DNA from: JAGDYD01 sp046536675
GTDB lineage: Archaea; Micrarchaeota; Micrarchaeia; Micrarchaeales; CABMGC01
Reading direction: 5' to 3'
Length of the DNA stretch: 10,177 bases
NCBI GenBank assembly: GCA_046536675.1
Contig: JAWDMK010000024.1
Location: 1-10,177 of the forward strand
Notes under the pieces: model-generated
The model's input: only the letters and a program-made list of their open reading frames with translations
Database searches by the model: none
Told to the model about the DNA's origin: nothing
In this document: piece by piece, positions 1 through 6,798 of the stretch
How the letters are laid out: the number at the start of each line of letters is the position of its first letter
How positions within the stretch are numbered: position 1 is the stretch's first letter
Program-made: the position numbers and the translations under genes

Positions 1-153
1 TTCAATAAAATAAAGACCGTATTTGCCTGTTCTTATTGTCTTTACCCCCATTGCTTTCTTCATAACCCCACCAGTGCTATAAGCATGAATGGCAATGGTG
101 GTTAGTAAATCTTTGGGGAGTATGAAAGAGTCGGACGAATTATAATTATGCAT
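1..153 (-). CDS. Unknown protein, N-terminal 51 residues (runs off the window)
   Basis: The frame is open from an ATG at 153 to the left edge, giving 51 residues that begin MHNYNSSDSFILPKDLLTTI. I do not recognise the family; there is no signal peptide or obvious motif in this piece. The start is well supported. GGTGAT (complement of 165-170), a perfect match to the archaeal anti-Shine-Dalgarno, lies 11 nt upstream, and a TATA-like ATTTATATTC lies near 194-203, about 45 nt upstream. That spacing suits a transcript with a short leader. The gene diverges from the Lrp-type regulator at 271, so that regulator may act on the shared 117-nt intergenic region; this is inference from position only. 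Confidence 0.6.
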   Translation of the reverse strand, partial: MHNYNSSDSFILPKDLLTTIAIHAYSTGGVMKKAMGVKTIRTGKYGLYFIE

Positions 154-270
154 ATTTTCCCACCATCACCATTAGTAAATAATTTATTCTGAAGAATATA
201 AATATTTATTGGAATAATTTTACTAATGTTTGAGGATTTATATTAAAATTTTGGTAATTAATTTTATATT
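154..270. promoter_or_regulatory. Divergent promoter region between the unknown gene and the Lrp-type regulator
   Basis: This AT-rich spacer carries a leftward TATA-like element near 194-203 and a rightward one, TTTATATT, at 237-244. The rightward box is centred about 30 nt before the TTG at 271, so that gene would be nearly leaderless. Lrp-family regulators often bind their own promoter, which makes this a candidate operator region, but I see no clear palindrome. Confidence 0.4.
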
Positions 271-1302
271 TTGGGAATTATTATGCCTGCACCACTCGAA
301 AAGCAAGAATACATAAAGAATGAACTTCCTTATGAGCTGTTAAAGGCACTTTATAATAACTCTAGGCTATCGTTAAGAGACCTTGCCAAACAACATGGAG
401 TATCGCACCATGTTGTAAGCTCTTTGCTAAAAAGGTTGGAAAAGGATTATGGCATTGTATATACATTAGACCTTGACGAGAACAAATTGGGCTTTGCAAA
501 TGGAAGGATTGTTACGATAAAATTCAAGAACAAGCCAGATATAGAGATAATAAAGGAAAAGCTTCTAAACGATCCTTTTGTACAAGACCTTTACCTAGCA
601 GATGGCGACTTTGACCTTATTATTTATGTATCGGGTATAACAGAAGAAGAATTCAAGGTGTGGCAATGGCATTTTAGACAGCACTTCAACAAATATATGC
701 CTCTCCTTAGAACTTCAACATTGACGGCAAAATATGTAGGCTTTATGCCGCTTAGAAGCAAGGCAATAATGAATTCGCCAAACCTATCTGAATTTGAGAA
801 AAAAGTACTTGCCATTCTGAATGAAAACTCAAGAGAAAAGATATCAGAGATAGCAAAAAAAGTTAAGGTAAAAGATCTAGACAAGGTTATCTATGTTATC
901 AAAAAGCTAAAGGAAAGAGGTATAATAAAGAGGTTTACAACAATAACGACCAAACCTGGCAAAGGCATCGTACAGGCCTTTGGTGTTATAACTAACCCGA
1001 GCGATAACCACCGTAACTATGTGATAAATTTTTATAATGAAGTAGTCAACGAAGAAAAACATCAGTTGGCAAGTGACTATATATTAATTGCAGATACTTT
1101 AGGATATTTTGATGGATTTTATATTGCAAGCTTCAACCGAGGCGAAGATGCAGAAAAAAGAGGAGCAGAAATGTGTAGAAAGATATTTGCAGATGAAATA
1201 CTCTTGTTAGAGAAAGCAATAATAACAGACACACTAGCTGGCTACTTACCTATGCATATAGATTCTTTTGAAGCTTGGAAAAATGCACTAAAATTAGAAT
1301 AG
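271..1302 (+). CDS. Tandem Lrp/AsnC-like transcriptional regulator (two HTH plus effector-domain units)
   Basis: This is a DNA-binding regulator built as an internal duplication. A first winged HTH spans about residues 20-66 (SLRDLAKQHGVSHHVVSSLL), followed by an AsnC/RAM-like alpha-beta domain at about 75-158 with the typical turn LADGDFDLIIYV. A second HTH (ISEIAKKVKVKDLDKVIYVI) spans about 172-222, and a second RAM-like domain about 232-325 (IADTLGYFDGFYIAS). Ordinary Lrp proteins are about 150 residues with one of each; at 343 residues this one is about double, so it may act as a built-in dimer. Members of the family sense amino acids or other small metabolites, but the ligand here cannot be told. 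The start is TTG at 271, favoured by the TATA at 237-244; ATG at 283 is a good alternative. The last 9 nt overlap the convergent small gene. Confidence 0.8.
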   Translation: MGIIMPAPLEKQEYIKNELPYELLKALYNNSRLSLRDLAKQHGVSHHVVSSLLKRLEKDYGIVYTLDLDENKLGFANGRIVTIKFKNKPDIEIIKEKLLNDPFVQDLYLADGDFDLIIYVSGITEEEFKVWQWHFRQHFNKYMPLLRTSTLTAKYVGFMPLRSKAIMNSPNLSEFEKKVLAILNENSREKISEIAKKVKVKDLDKVIYVIKKLKERGIIKRFTTITTKPGKGIVQAFGVITNPSDNHRNYVINFYNEVVNEEKHQLASDYILIADTLGYFDGFYIASFNRGEDAEKRGAEMCRKIFADEILLLEKAIITDTLAGYLPMHIDSFEAWKNALKLE

Positions 1303-1458
1303 ATGTGCACTTAGATTAAGCAGTTTGCTTTTCACTTCACCATGATAATCATCGCGTAATGAAACTGAACTTCCAATGAACTTTATGCGTGGGCAATTCT
1401 GCCCATCATCCGTAGTAAGAACAATTATTTTTGAATTCTTTGCATTATAGATTTTCAT
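1294..1458 (-). CDS. Small protein of unknown function, downstream copy of a tandem pair
   Basis: The 54-residue reading frame starts MKIYNAKNSKIIVLTTDDG and contains a CPRI motif (Cys at residue 22) and a RDDYHGEVKS block near residues 36-45. I do not recognise the family. It is real by two tests. A paralogue lies directly upstream with the same length and the same conserved blocks, and GAGGTG (complement of 1464-1469) sits 5 nt before the ATG, overlapping the stop codon of the upstream copy. The 9-nt gap implies cotranscription and probably coupled translation. Its 3' end overlaps the end of the Lrp-type regulator by 9 nt, tail to tail. The size, single conserved Cys and charged C-terminal half fit a small cytosolic binding protein, but function is open. 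Confidence 0.7.
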   Translation of the reverse strand: MKIYNAKNSKIIVLTTDDGQNCPRIKFIGSSVSLRDDYHGEVKSKLLNLSAHLF

Positions 1459-1467
1459 ATTAACACC

Positions 1468-1632
1468 TCAAAGCAAATATGAAGTTAGTTTAAGCATTCT
1501 GCTTTTTACTTCGCCGTGATAATCGTCACGTATTAATGCGGTACTTCTTGTAATTTTGATTCTCGGGCAACCCGCCCCACTAGTCGTAGAAAGAATAATT
1601 ATCTTTGAATTCTTTGCGTTATAAATCTTCAT
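1468..1632 (-). CDS. Small protein of unknown function, upstream copy of a tandem pair
   Basis: This 54-residue protein begins MKIYNAKNSKIIILSTTSG, has CPRI at residues 22-25, and carries RDDYHGEVKS near residues 36-45. The first 12 residues and the RDDYHGEVKS block are identical to the downstream copy, while the segment between them has diverged. This is what duplication followed by selection on both ends would leave. GGTGATG (complement of 1636-1642) lies 3 nt before the ATG. A TATA-like CTTTTTAA (complement of about 1671-1678) about 40 nt upstream is the likely promoter of the two-gene operon. There are no membrane segments and no known domain. Annotation pipelines with a 60-residue cut-off would miss both copies. 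Confidence 0.7.
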   Translation of the reverse strand: MKIYNAKNSKIIILSTTSGAGCPRIKITRSTALIRDDYHGEVKSRMLKLTSYLL

Positions 1633-1784
1633 TAGCATCACCTTTTGTAATTTGTATGATTTCCAAAAACTTAAAAAGGTTTAGATTTCTTGCGTGTAAA
1701 AAGATAAAAGCTATTTATTAAACGTTTTGCTGCATAATTGCATAATAGGTTTTGCAATGCCAAGCAAGTGAAAAGGCCTGTGCT

Positions 1785-1800
1785 CTTATATTTATAAAGT
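1785..1800 (+). promoter_or_regulatory. TATA box of the Nudix gene
   Basis: TTTATAAA at 1791-1798 is centred 25-26 nt before the ATG at 1820. This is the standard distance from an archaeal TATA box to the transcription start, so the mRNA should be leaderless. Confidence 0.55.
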
Positions 1801-1819
1801 TTCTTCGAGAAAATTTATT

Positions 1820-2329
1820 ATGCAAATATTATACAAAAAACGCACAGTTACTGTTGCAGAAGATAAGGCAAGGATGAAAGGGAGAGATTTCAAATTTTTG
1901 AAAATCAAAGAAAACGATGTTATCGTTGTTGTGCCTGTAGTTAATGATTATGTAATAATGGAAAGGCAGTATAGGCCTGCAATAGGCAAATACATTTACG
2001 AGCTTCCTGCTGGGCATATAGAAAAGGGAGAAAATAAGATAAATGCGGTAAAGAGAGAGATGAGAGAGGAGACAGGCTATATGCCAAAGAAAGTTTCATA
2101 CCTATTTAAAGGCTATCCAATGCCAGGAATAAATACATCGATGCATTATTTCTATCTTGCAAGGGATTTTTCTGAAGGCAAAGCAGAGCCTGAGGCTGAC
2201 GAAGATATAAGTGTTAAGAAGATAAAGCTAGACAAGGCTATAAAGATGATAAGCTCTGGCGATATTATAGATTTGAAGACAATAGCAGGCCTTCTTTACT
2301 ATTATTATATTTTCAAAAATGGCAGATAG
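1820..2329 (+). CDS. Nudix hydrolase, ADP-ribose pyrophosphatase-like
   Basis: This enzyme hydrolyses a nucleoside diphosphate linked to another group. The Nudix box GX5EX7REUXEEXGU is complete at residues 65-87 (G65, E71, R79, E80, E83, E84, G86), which gives the metal-binding helix. The approach ELPAGHIEKGE matches ADP-ribose pyrophosphatases, and P102 in MPG lies 16 residues after G86, the position of the proline that marks that subfamily. However, the glutamate usually found shortly after the PG turn is not evident (PGINTSMHYF), so another substrate is possible. At 169 residues the length is normal. The first 40 residues look like the usual beta-rich N-terminal lead. It has its own leaderless promoter and a 79-nt gap to the next gene. 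Confidence 0.85.
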   Translation: MQILYKKRTVTVAEDKARMKGRDFKFLKIKENDVIVVVPVVNDYVIMERQYRPAIGKYIYELPAGHIEKGENKINAVKREMREETGYMPKKVSYLFKGYPMPGINTSMHYFYLARDFSEGKAEPEADEDISVKKIKLDKAIKMISSGDIIDLKTIAGLLYYYYIFKNGR

Positions 2330-2374
2330 CTTCCTTTAAGACAAACTTAGGTACAAACGTTGCCAAGCAAAGGA

Positions 2375-2384
2375 CTATATAAAT
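2375..2384 (+). promoter_or_regulatory. TATA box of the HAD phosphatase gene
   Basis: TATATAAA at 2376-2383 is centred about 29 nt before the TTG at 2409. This supports a leaderless transcript and decides the start, since no in-frame ATG exists before the catalytic FDLDG motif. Confidence 0.5.
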
Positions 2385-2408
2385 TTAAAATACAATTCTT
2401 ATAGATTA

Positions 2409-2990
2409 TTGGGGGATAATACGGCAAAGAAAAATGTTATTGTCTTTGATCTAGACGGCGTTCTTGCTAATACTGTAAAACAGACGTTGAGGAATATTGA
2501 AGAAGGAACGGCAATAAAGAAGACAAACGATGATATTAAGCACTATGACATGACCATAGACCTTGGCCTACCTTGGGATTACATAATAGGTGCATTTAGA
2601 AAGGCTTGGAAAGAATATGAGAAGATTGAACCTGTTGATCCAAATATTCCATACATTTTGAATAAGCTTCGTGAAAAGTCAAAGATTTATATTGTTACAA
2701 GCTCAGTTGGAGCTGACAAGGAAATAATAGGCTGGCTAAAAATGAACAATATAGTTTATGACAAGCTTATACATGTAAAAAGAGATATTGAAAAGCTTAA
2801 TGTTAAGGCAGATGTATTCATTGAAGATAATCCCCATTTGGCTGTTAAGCTAAAGAATGCCGGGAAATTCGTAATATTGCTTAAGCAGCCTTGGAATATT
2901 GAGTTTAGAAACAATGGTGTAGCCTTTGCAATGGACTGGAATGAACTGTTTAGCATTATTAATAAAAGGCTCAGTGAAAAGCTTAGCTGA
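2409..2990 (+). CDS. HAD-superfamily phosphatase, deoxyribonucleotidase (NT5C)-like
   Basis: This is a phosphatase that forms a phospho-aspartate intermediate. Motif I is FDLDGVLA, with nucleophile D14 and acid/base D16. Motif II is the T97-S98 pair in IVTSS. A lysine for motif III is likely K124 (HVKRD). Motif IV is FIEDNP with E139 and D140 binding Mg2+. The short cap between residues 20 and 80 and the IEDNP ending resemble the 5'(3')-deoxyribonucleotidase group of the superfamily, which would make it a nucleotide-pool enzyme; substrate assignment is inference. The start must be TTG at 2409, because the only nearby ATG codons are out of frame and motif I begins at residue 13. The next gene starts 20 nt after its stop, so the two are probably cotranscribed. 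Confidence 0.75.
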   Translation: MGDNTAKKNVIVFDLDGVLANTVKQTLRNIEEGTAIKKTNDDIKHYDMTIDLGLPWDYIIGAFRKAWKEYEKIEPVDPNIPYILNKLREKSKIYIVTSSVGADKEIIGWLKMNNIVYDKLIHVKRDIEKLNVKADVFIEDNPHLAVKLKNAGKFVILLKQPWNIEFRNNGVAFAMDWNELFSIINKRLSEKLS

Positions 2991-3010
2991 ATTTAACCTT
3001 TGGCAAGAGC

Positions 3011-4147
3011 ATGCAGAATGAATATATAGTGTTTGTTGACCACAGGTTTAGCAAGATTGTAGAGAGAGAACTTGCTTCTTTGCCAAACTGTAATATAGAA
3101 GCTTATAAGGTTAGAAACAACAAAAAGCTCAATACATTATTCTTCAAGGTAGTTGCTAATGATATTGATTTTGAGAAAGTTAGCAAAGCTTCTGCCTTTA
3201 TTGATTTTATCATAGGCGTTGATCTTACTCTGCAGATTAATGCCCTTGATTACCAAAAGATAGAAGAAGCGATTGCAAAAATAATTAATGACTCAAAGGC
3301 AAAAACATTCAAGATAGAAGTTAAGAAAATAGATTTTTCTTCGAACGAAACTGCAAAATCAATTGAGGTAAGGCTAGGAAGAGAGCTTGAGAAGCAGGGC
3401 TATATTGCAAATCTCAACAATCCAGAGCTTGTAATTTACTGCCTGCTTCTTCGCAACGCCATAATACTTGGCCACCCTATTGCAGGATCAAATAGGCTTA
3501 TTCTAGACCTCTTCAGGCAGGCTAACAGAGAAAAGGAAGACTTTGTAAACAGGGCAGAGTATAAGCTCAAAGAAGCCGTAGAAGCTTTTGGTATAGACTT
3601 AAGCATGCATAAAATCGCTCTTGATATAGGCGCAGCACCAGGTGGCTGGAGCCATTATCTATTGCTGCATGGAATAAAAGTTGTTGCTGTAGATAATGCA
3701 ATTCTAGATTATAAAAAATTTATAGACAAAAAGATACTCGTTATTACAAGTGAGAAAGAAAGGCTTGGTCTTGATAACATAGAAAATATCTCACTGCATG
3801 AATTTGAAGAAGAAATAGAGATTGGCGAATATGACTTAATACATCTCAAAACAAGTGTGCTAGATGAGCATATAGCAAAATTGCTTGATAAGCTTGGCAA
3901 GTTTGATATGCTTACTATAGATACAAATACAGCACCATTAGAGAGCGCTTCAATCGCTAATAGGCTTGCAGGCTTCTTAGCTGACAATGCAGTATTGGTA
4001 ATGACAATCAAGCTAATAAGCAAAGCGTTTAGCAAGCACATATCTGAAGCAGTTGAAGAACTTTCTAAAAATTATGGCTTTGCTAAAGTAAAGAAGCTTC
4101 CACACAATAGGCAAGAAGTTACGCTTTTTGCTACTAAAAAAGCTTAG
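3011..4147 (+). CDS. THUMP plus FtsJ-type rRNA 2'-O-methyltransferase, RlmM-like
   Basis: This is predicted to transfer a methyl group from SAM to a ribose 2'-OH, most likely in 23S rRNA. Residues about 98-150 look like a THUMP RNA-binding domain (FKIEVKKIDFS, then RLGRELEKQGY). Residues about 176-378 are a Rossmann methyltransferase of the RrmJ/FtsJ fold. The SAM loop is LDIGAAPGGWS (204-214). All four members of the K-D-K-E catalytic tetrad can be placed: K185 (AEYKLKEA), D304 (LTIDTN), K334 (MTIKL) and E369 (RQEVTLF). THUMP followed by FtsJ is the domain order of bacterial RlmM, which makes Cm2498 in E. coli 23S rRNA; whether the archaeal target is the same is unknown. The start is ATG at 3011, with no strong ribosome binding site visible. 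Confidence 0.8.
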   Translation: MQNEYIVFVDHRFSKIVERELASLPNCNIEAYKVRNNKKLNTLFFKVVANDIDFEKVSKASAFIDFIIGVDLTLQINALDYQKIEEAIAKIINDSKAKTFKIEVKKIDFSSNETAKSIEVRLGRELEKQGYIANLNNPELVIYCLLLRNAIILGHPIAGSNRLILDLFRQANREKEDFVNRAEYKLKEAVEAFGIDLSMHKIALDIGAAPGGWSHYLLLHGIKVVAVDNAILDYKKFIDKKILVITSEKERLGLDNIENISLHEFEEEIEIGEYDLIHLKTSVLDEHIAKLLDKLGKFDMLTIDTNTAPLESASIANRLAGFLADNAVLVMTIKLISKAFSKHISEAVEELSKNYGFAKVKKLPHNRQEVTLFATKKA

Positions 4148-4176
4148 GATTTATTGCTCTGTTTTTCACAAAAATA

Positions 4177-4190
4177 GTTTATTAATTTAA
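4177..4190 (+). promoter_or_regulatory. TATA-like element of the oxidoreductase operon
   Basis: TTTATTAATTTAA at 4178-4190 is centred about 30-34 nt before the GTG at 4216. It fits a leaderless or near-leaderless transcript for korAB. Several AT-rich alternatives overlap, so the exact box is uncertain. Confidence 0.4.
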
Positions 4191-4215
4191 TCTGCATAAA
4201 TATAATTGTGGTTTT

Positions 4216-5928
4216 GTGGAAAGCGTTGCTATAAGAATAGGCGGAGCAAACGGCGATGGAATAGACTCTGCAGGGCTTATGCTAGCGAGTATATTCAAAA
4301 AAATGGGCTATAATATCTTTGCATTCAGGGGCTACCAATCTGTAATAAGAGGTGGCGTAGTATGGTACCAGGTAAGAATATCAAATGAGAAGCTATACAG
4401 CTATGGAAATGAGATTGATTTGCTTATAGCATTCTCACAAGAAGCAGTTCAACAAAGCATTGAACTTGTCAAAGAGAATGGTGTTCTTATTTATGATTCA
4501 AACATAGGAAATGTAGCTACAAAACAGGGCATAAAGCTCATGCCCATTCCGCTCACTGAACTAGCAATAAAGGCTGGCGGCTCTATATATAGGAATACTA
4601 TTTCAATTGGTATAGCTTGCAAGATTCTAGGGCTTAGCGGTGATGCTGCAAAAGAGGTTTTAAGCTCTAGATTCAAGAACAAGCCTGATGTGCTTGAAAG
4701 CAATCTAAAGGCTTTTGAACTAGGCTACAATGCTGTTGAGCCTTTGCTTAAAGCACCGCAGCCTGGAAAAGGTGCTAAATATTTGCTCAACGGCAATAAT
4801 GCACTTGCACTTGGAGCCTATGCTGCTGGCTGCAAGTTCTATGCTGCATACCCTATGACCCCAGCAAGCGGCATAATGGAGTGGTTTGCAAACCACGAAG
4901 AGCTTGGTGTATTTTTCAAGCAAACAGAGGATGAGATTGCTGCTATAAACATGACAATAGGCGCTGCAAGTGCAGGCGTTAGAGCTATGTGCGGCACAAG
5001 CGGAGGTGGCTTCTCGCTAATGGTAGAAGCACTAGGCCTTGCTGGCATGATAGAAGCACCAATAGTAGTTGTTGATTCACAGCGAACAGGGCCAAGCACA
5101 GGCTTGCCTACCAAGACTGAGCAAGGTGATTTGCTCTTTGTAATGCATGCTTCGCAGGGTGACTTCCCAAGGATAGTAATTGCACCGAGAAGCATTGAGG
5201 AATGTTTTTACATTGGAGCAAATGCGTTTAACCTTGCTGAGAAATACCAATGCCCTGTAATAATATTGCTTGATCTCTTCCTATCTGAGCATATTGAGAG
5301 CGTTGATATAGACCCAAGCAAGGTAAGTATAGATCGTGGAAAAATACAAAAAGAGCCTGTCAAAGACTTTAAGCGCTATCAGATAACAGACGATGGCATT
5401 TCGCCAAGGTCTCTGCCTGGAACAAAAGGCCTTGCATTTGTTGCTGCAAGCGATGAGCATGATGAATATGGCAACCTTATAAGCGATGTGCTTGTAGGCT
5501 TGCCTGAATATGCGGAGCTTAGGAAGAAGATGCATGAGAAAAGGCTAAGAAAGCTTGAGACAATGATTAAAAACAACGATATTGAAATGCCTATGGTTTT
5601 GAATGAGAATGCAGATATATTCATAGTAACCTTTGGATCATCTACAGAAAGCTCAATAGAAGCTATTTCTTTGCTAAAAGAGCGAGGCATAAATGCAGGG
5701 CTTATTGCATTTTCTTACCTTTACCCAATGAAAAGCGAAGAGGTGAAAAAGCTTCTCAGTGGCAAAAGGCTTGTTGATGTTGAGTGCAATGCAACAGGCC
5801 AGCTTGCAAAGCTCATAGCAATGAATACAGGCATTATAATAAAAGATAAGGTGCTAAGGTATGATGGCGAAGCAATAACAAGCAAGGAGATAGCTGATGG
5901 TGTTGAAAAATATTTTAATGGTGGTTAA
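4216..5928 (+). CDS. korA: 2-oxoacid:ferredoxin oxidoreductase, fused gamma-alpha subunit
   Basis: With the beta subunit this enzyme oxidatively decarboxylates a 2-oxoacid (2-oxoglutarate, pyruvate or similar) to the acyl-CoA and reduces ferredoxin. Residues 1-180 are the gamma domain (IRIGGANGDGIDSAGLMLA; FRGYQSVIRGGVVW). Residues about 190-450 are alpha domain I with YPMTPAS (212-218), the counterpart of the YPITP motif, and the conserved run GPSTGLPTKTEQGDL (292-306). Domain II follows (about 465-560; FIVTFGSS, then GLIAFSYLYP). The gamma-alpha fusion plus a separate beta, without a ferredoxin-like delta gene nearby, is the two-subunit layout known from Sulfolobus. Substrate range cannot be read off; those enzymes are often broad. 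The start is GTG at 4216; no upstream in-frame alternative fits. Confidence 0.9.
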   Translation: MESVAIRIGGANGDGIDSAGLMLASIFKKMGYNIFAFRGYQSVIRGGVVWYQVRISNEKLYSYGNEIDLLIAFSQEAVQQSIELVKENGVLIYDSNIGNVATKQGIKLMPIPLTELAIKAGGSIYRNTISIGIACKILGLSGDAAKEVLSSRFKNKPDVLESNLKAFELGYNAVEPLLKAPQPGKGAKYLLNGNNALALGAYAAGCKFYAAYPMTPASGIMEWFANHEELGVFFKQTEDEIAAINMTIGAASAGVRAMCGTSGGGFSLMVEALGLAGMIEAPIVVVDSQRTGPSTGLPTKTEQGDLLFVMHASQGDFPRIVIAPRSIEECFYIGANAFNLAEKYQCPVIILLDLFLSEHIESVDIDPSKVSIDRGKIQKEPVKDFKRYQITDDGISPRSLPGTKGLAFVAASDEHDEYGNLISDVLVGLPEYAELRKKMHEKRLRKLETMIKNNDIEMPMVLNENADIFIVTFGSSTESSIEAISLLKERGINAGLIAFSYLYPMKSEEVKKLLSGKRLVDVECNATGQLAKLIAMNTGIIIKDKVLRYDGEAITSKEIADGVEKYFNGG

Positions 5929-6798
5929 ATGCTAACACAACAAGATTATAGATCAAATGTAAAGCCTATATTCTGCCCTGGCTGCGGCGATTATGGTGTG
6001 CTTGCTGCATTAACAAAGGCCATGGCAGATTTGCAACTAGATCCAGATAATACTGTTCTTGTCTCTGGCATAGGCTGCAGCTCTAGTATACCACACGACT
6101 TAAAAGTATATGGCATACATGGCATACATGGCAGGCTACTTCCCATCGCTGAAGGTGTTAAATTTGCAAACAAGAATCTAACAGTTATTGGCGCGGGCGG
6201 CGATGGCGACGGCTACGGCATAGGTTTAAATCATTTAATACATGCGATAAGGAGGAATGTTGATATAACATACATAGTCATGAACAATGAGATCTATGGT
6301 TTAACAACAGGCCAGGCATCGCCAACAAGCATTCTTGGCCATAAGACTAAGACAAGCCCATATGGTGTTATTGAAAGACCTGTTAATCCTATAGCGCTAG
6401 CACTGGCTGCTGGAGCAACATATGTAGCTAGAGGCTTCTCTGGCGAGCCAAACCACTTGGCAATGCTTATAGAAAATGGTATAAAGCACAAAGGCTTTGC
6501 GCTTATCGATGTTCTGAGCCCGTGCGTTAGCTTCAACACGCTAAATACATATGACTGGTTCAGAAAAAGGATCTACAAGCTTGAAGACGCTGGCCACGAC
6601 CCAAGCAATTTTGAAAAGGCTATGCAAAAGGCTATTGAGTTTGACCTAGACAATAATAAAATGCCTATAGGCTTGTTCTATAAAAAAGACATAGCAACGT
6701 ATGAGGATCTTGATGTTGCTGAGAAGAAAGGGGCTATTGTAGATGAGCCTTTCCCAAGCAAAGAAGATATAGCAAAGGTGTTGGAAGAGAATGCTTAG
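5929..6798 (+). CDS. korB: 2-oxoacid:ferredoxin oxidoreductase, beta subunit
   Basis: This subunit binds thiamine pyrophosphate and the single 4Fe-4S cluster. Four cysteines fit the cluster: C16 and C19 in FCPGCGDYG, C50 in GIGCSS, and C199 in LSPCVSF. The pyrophosphate/Mg site is GDGDG (91-95) with NN at 119-120 (VMNNEIYGLTTGQ). The following SPTSILGHKTKTSPYG is the usual substrate-side loop. At 289 residues it is of normal length. The ATG follows directly on the alpha stop codon with no gap, and GGTGG (5920-5924), inside the end of korA, is its ribosome binding site, so translation of the pair is probably coupled at equal amounts. The stop abuts that of rfcL on the other strand. Confidence 0.92.
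   Translation: MLTQQDYRSNVKPIFCPGCGDYGVLAALTKAMADLQLDPDNTVLVSGIGCSSSIPHDLKVYGIHGIHGRLLPIAEGVKFANKNLTVIGAGGDGDGYGIGLNHLIHAIRRNVDITYIVMNNEIYGLTTGQASPTSILGHKTKTSPYGVIERPVNPIALALAAGATYVARGFSGEPNHLAMLIENGIKHKGFALIDVLSPCVSFNTLNTYDWFRKRIYKLEDAGHDPSNFEKAMQKAIEFDLDNNKMPIGLFYKKDIATYEDLDVAEKKGAIVDEPFPSKEDIAKVLEENA

Noticed and set aside
4839..5195. 118-codon minus-strand open frame inside korA
   Set aside because: It lies wholly opposite a clearly coding gene with conserved motifs, and its composition is that of a reverse-frame shadow.
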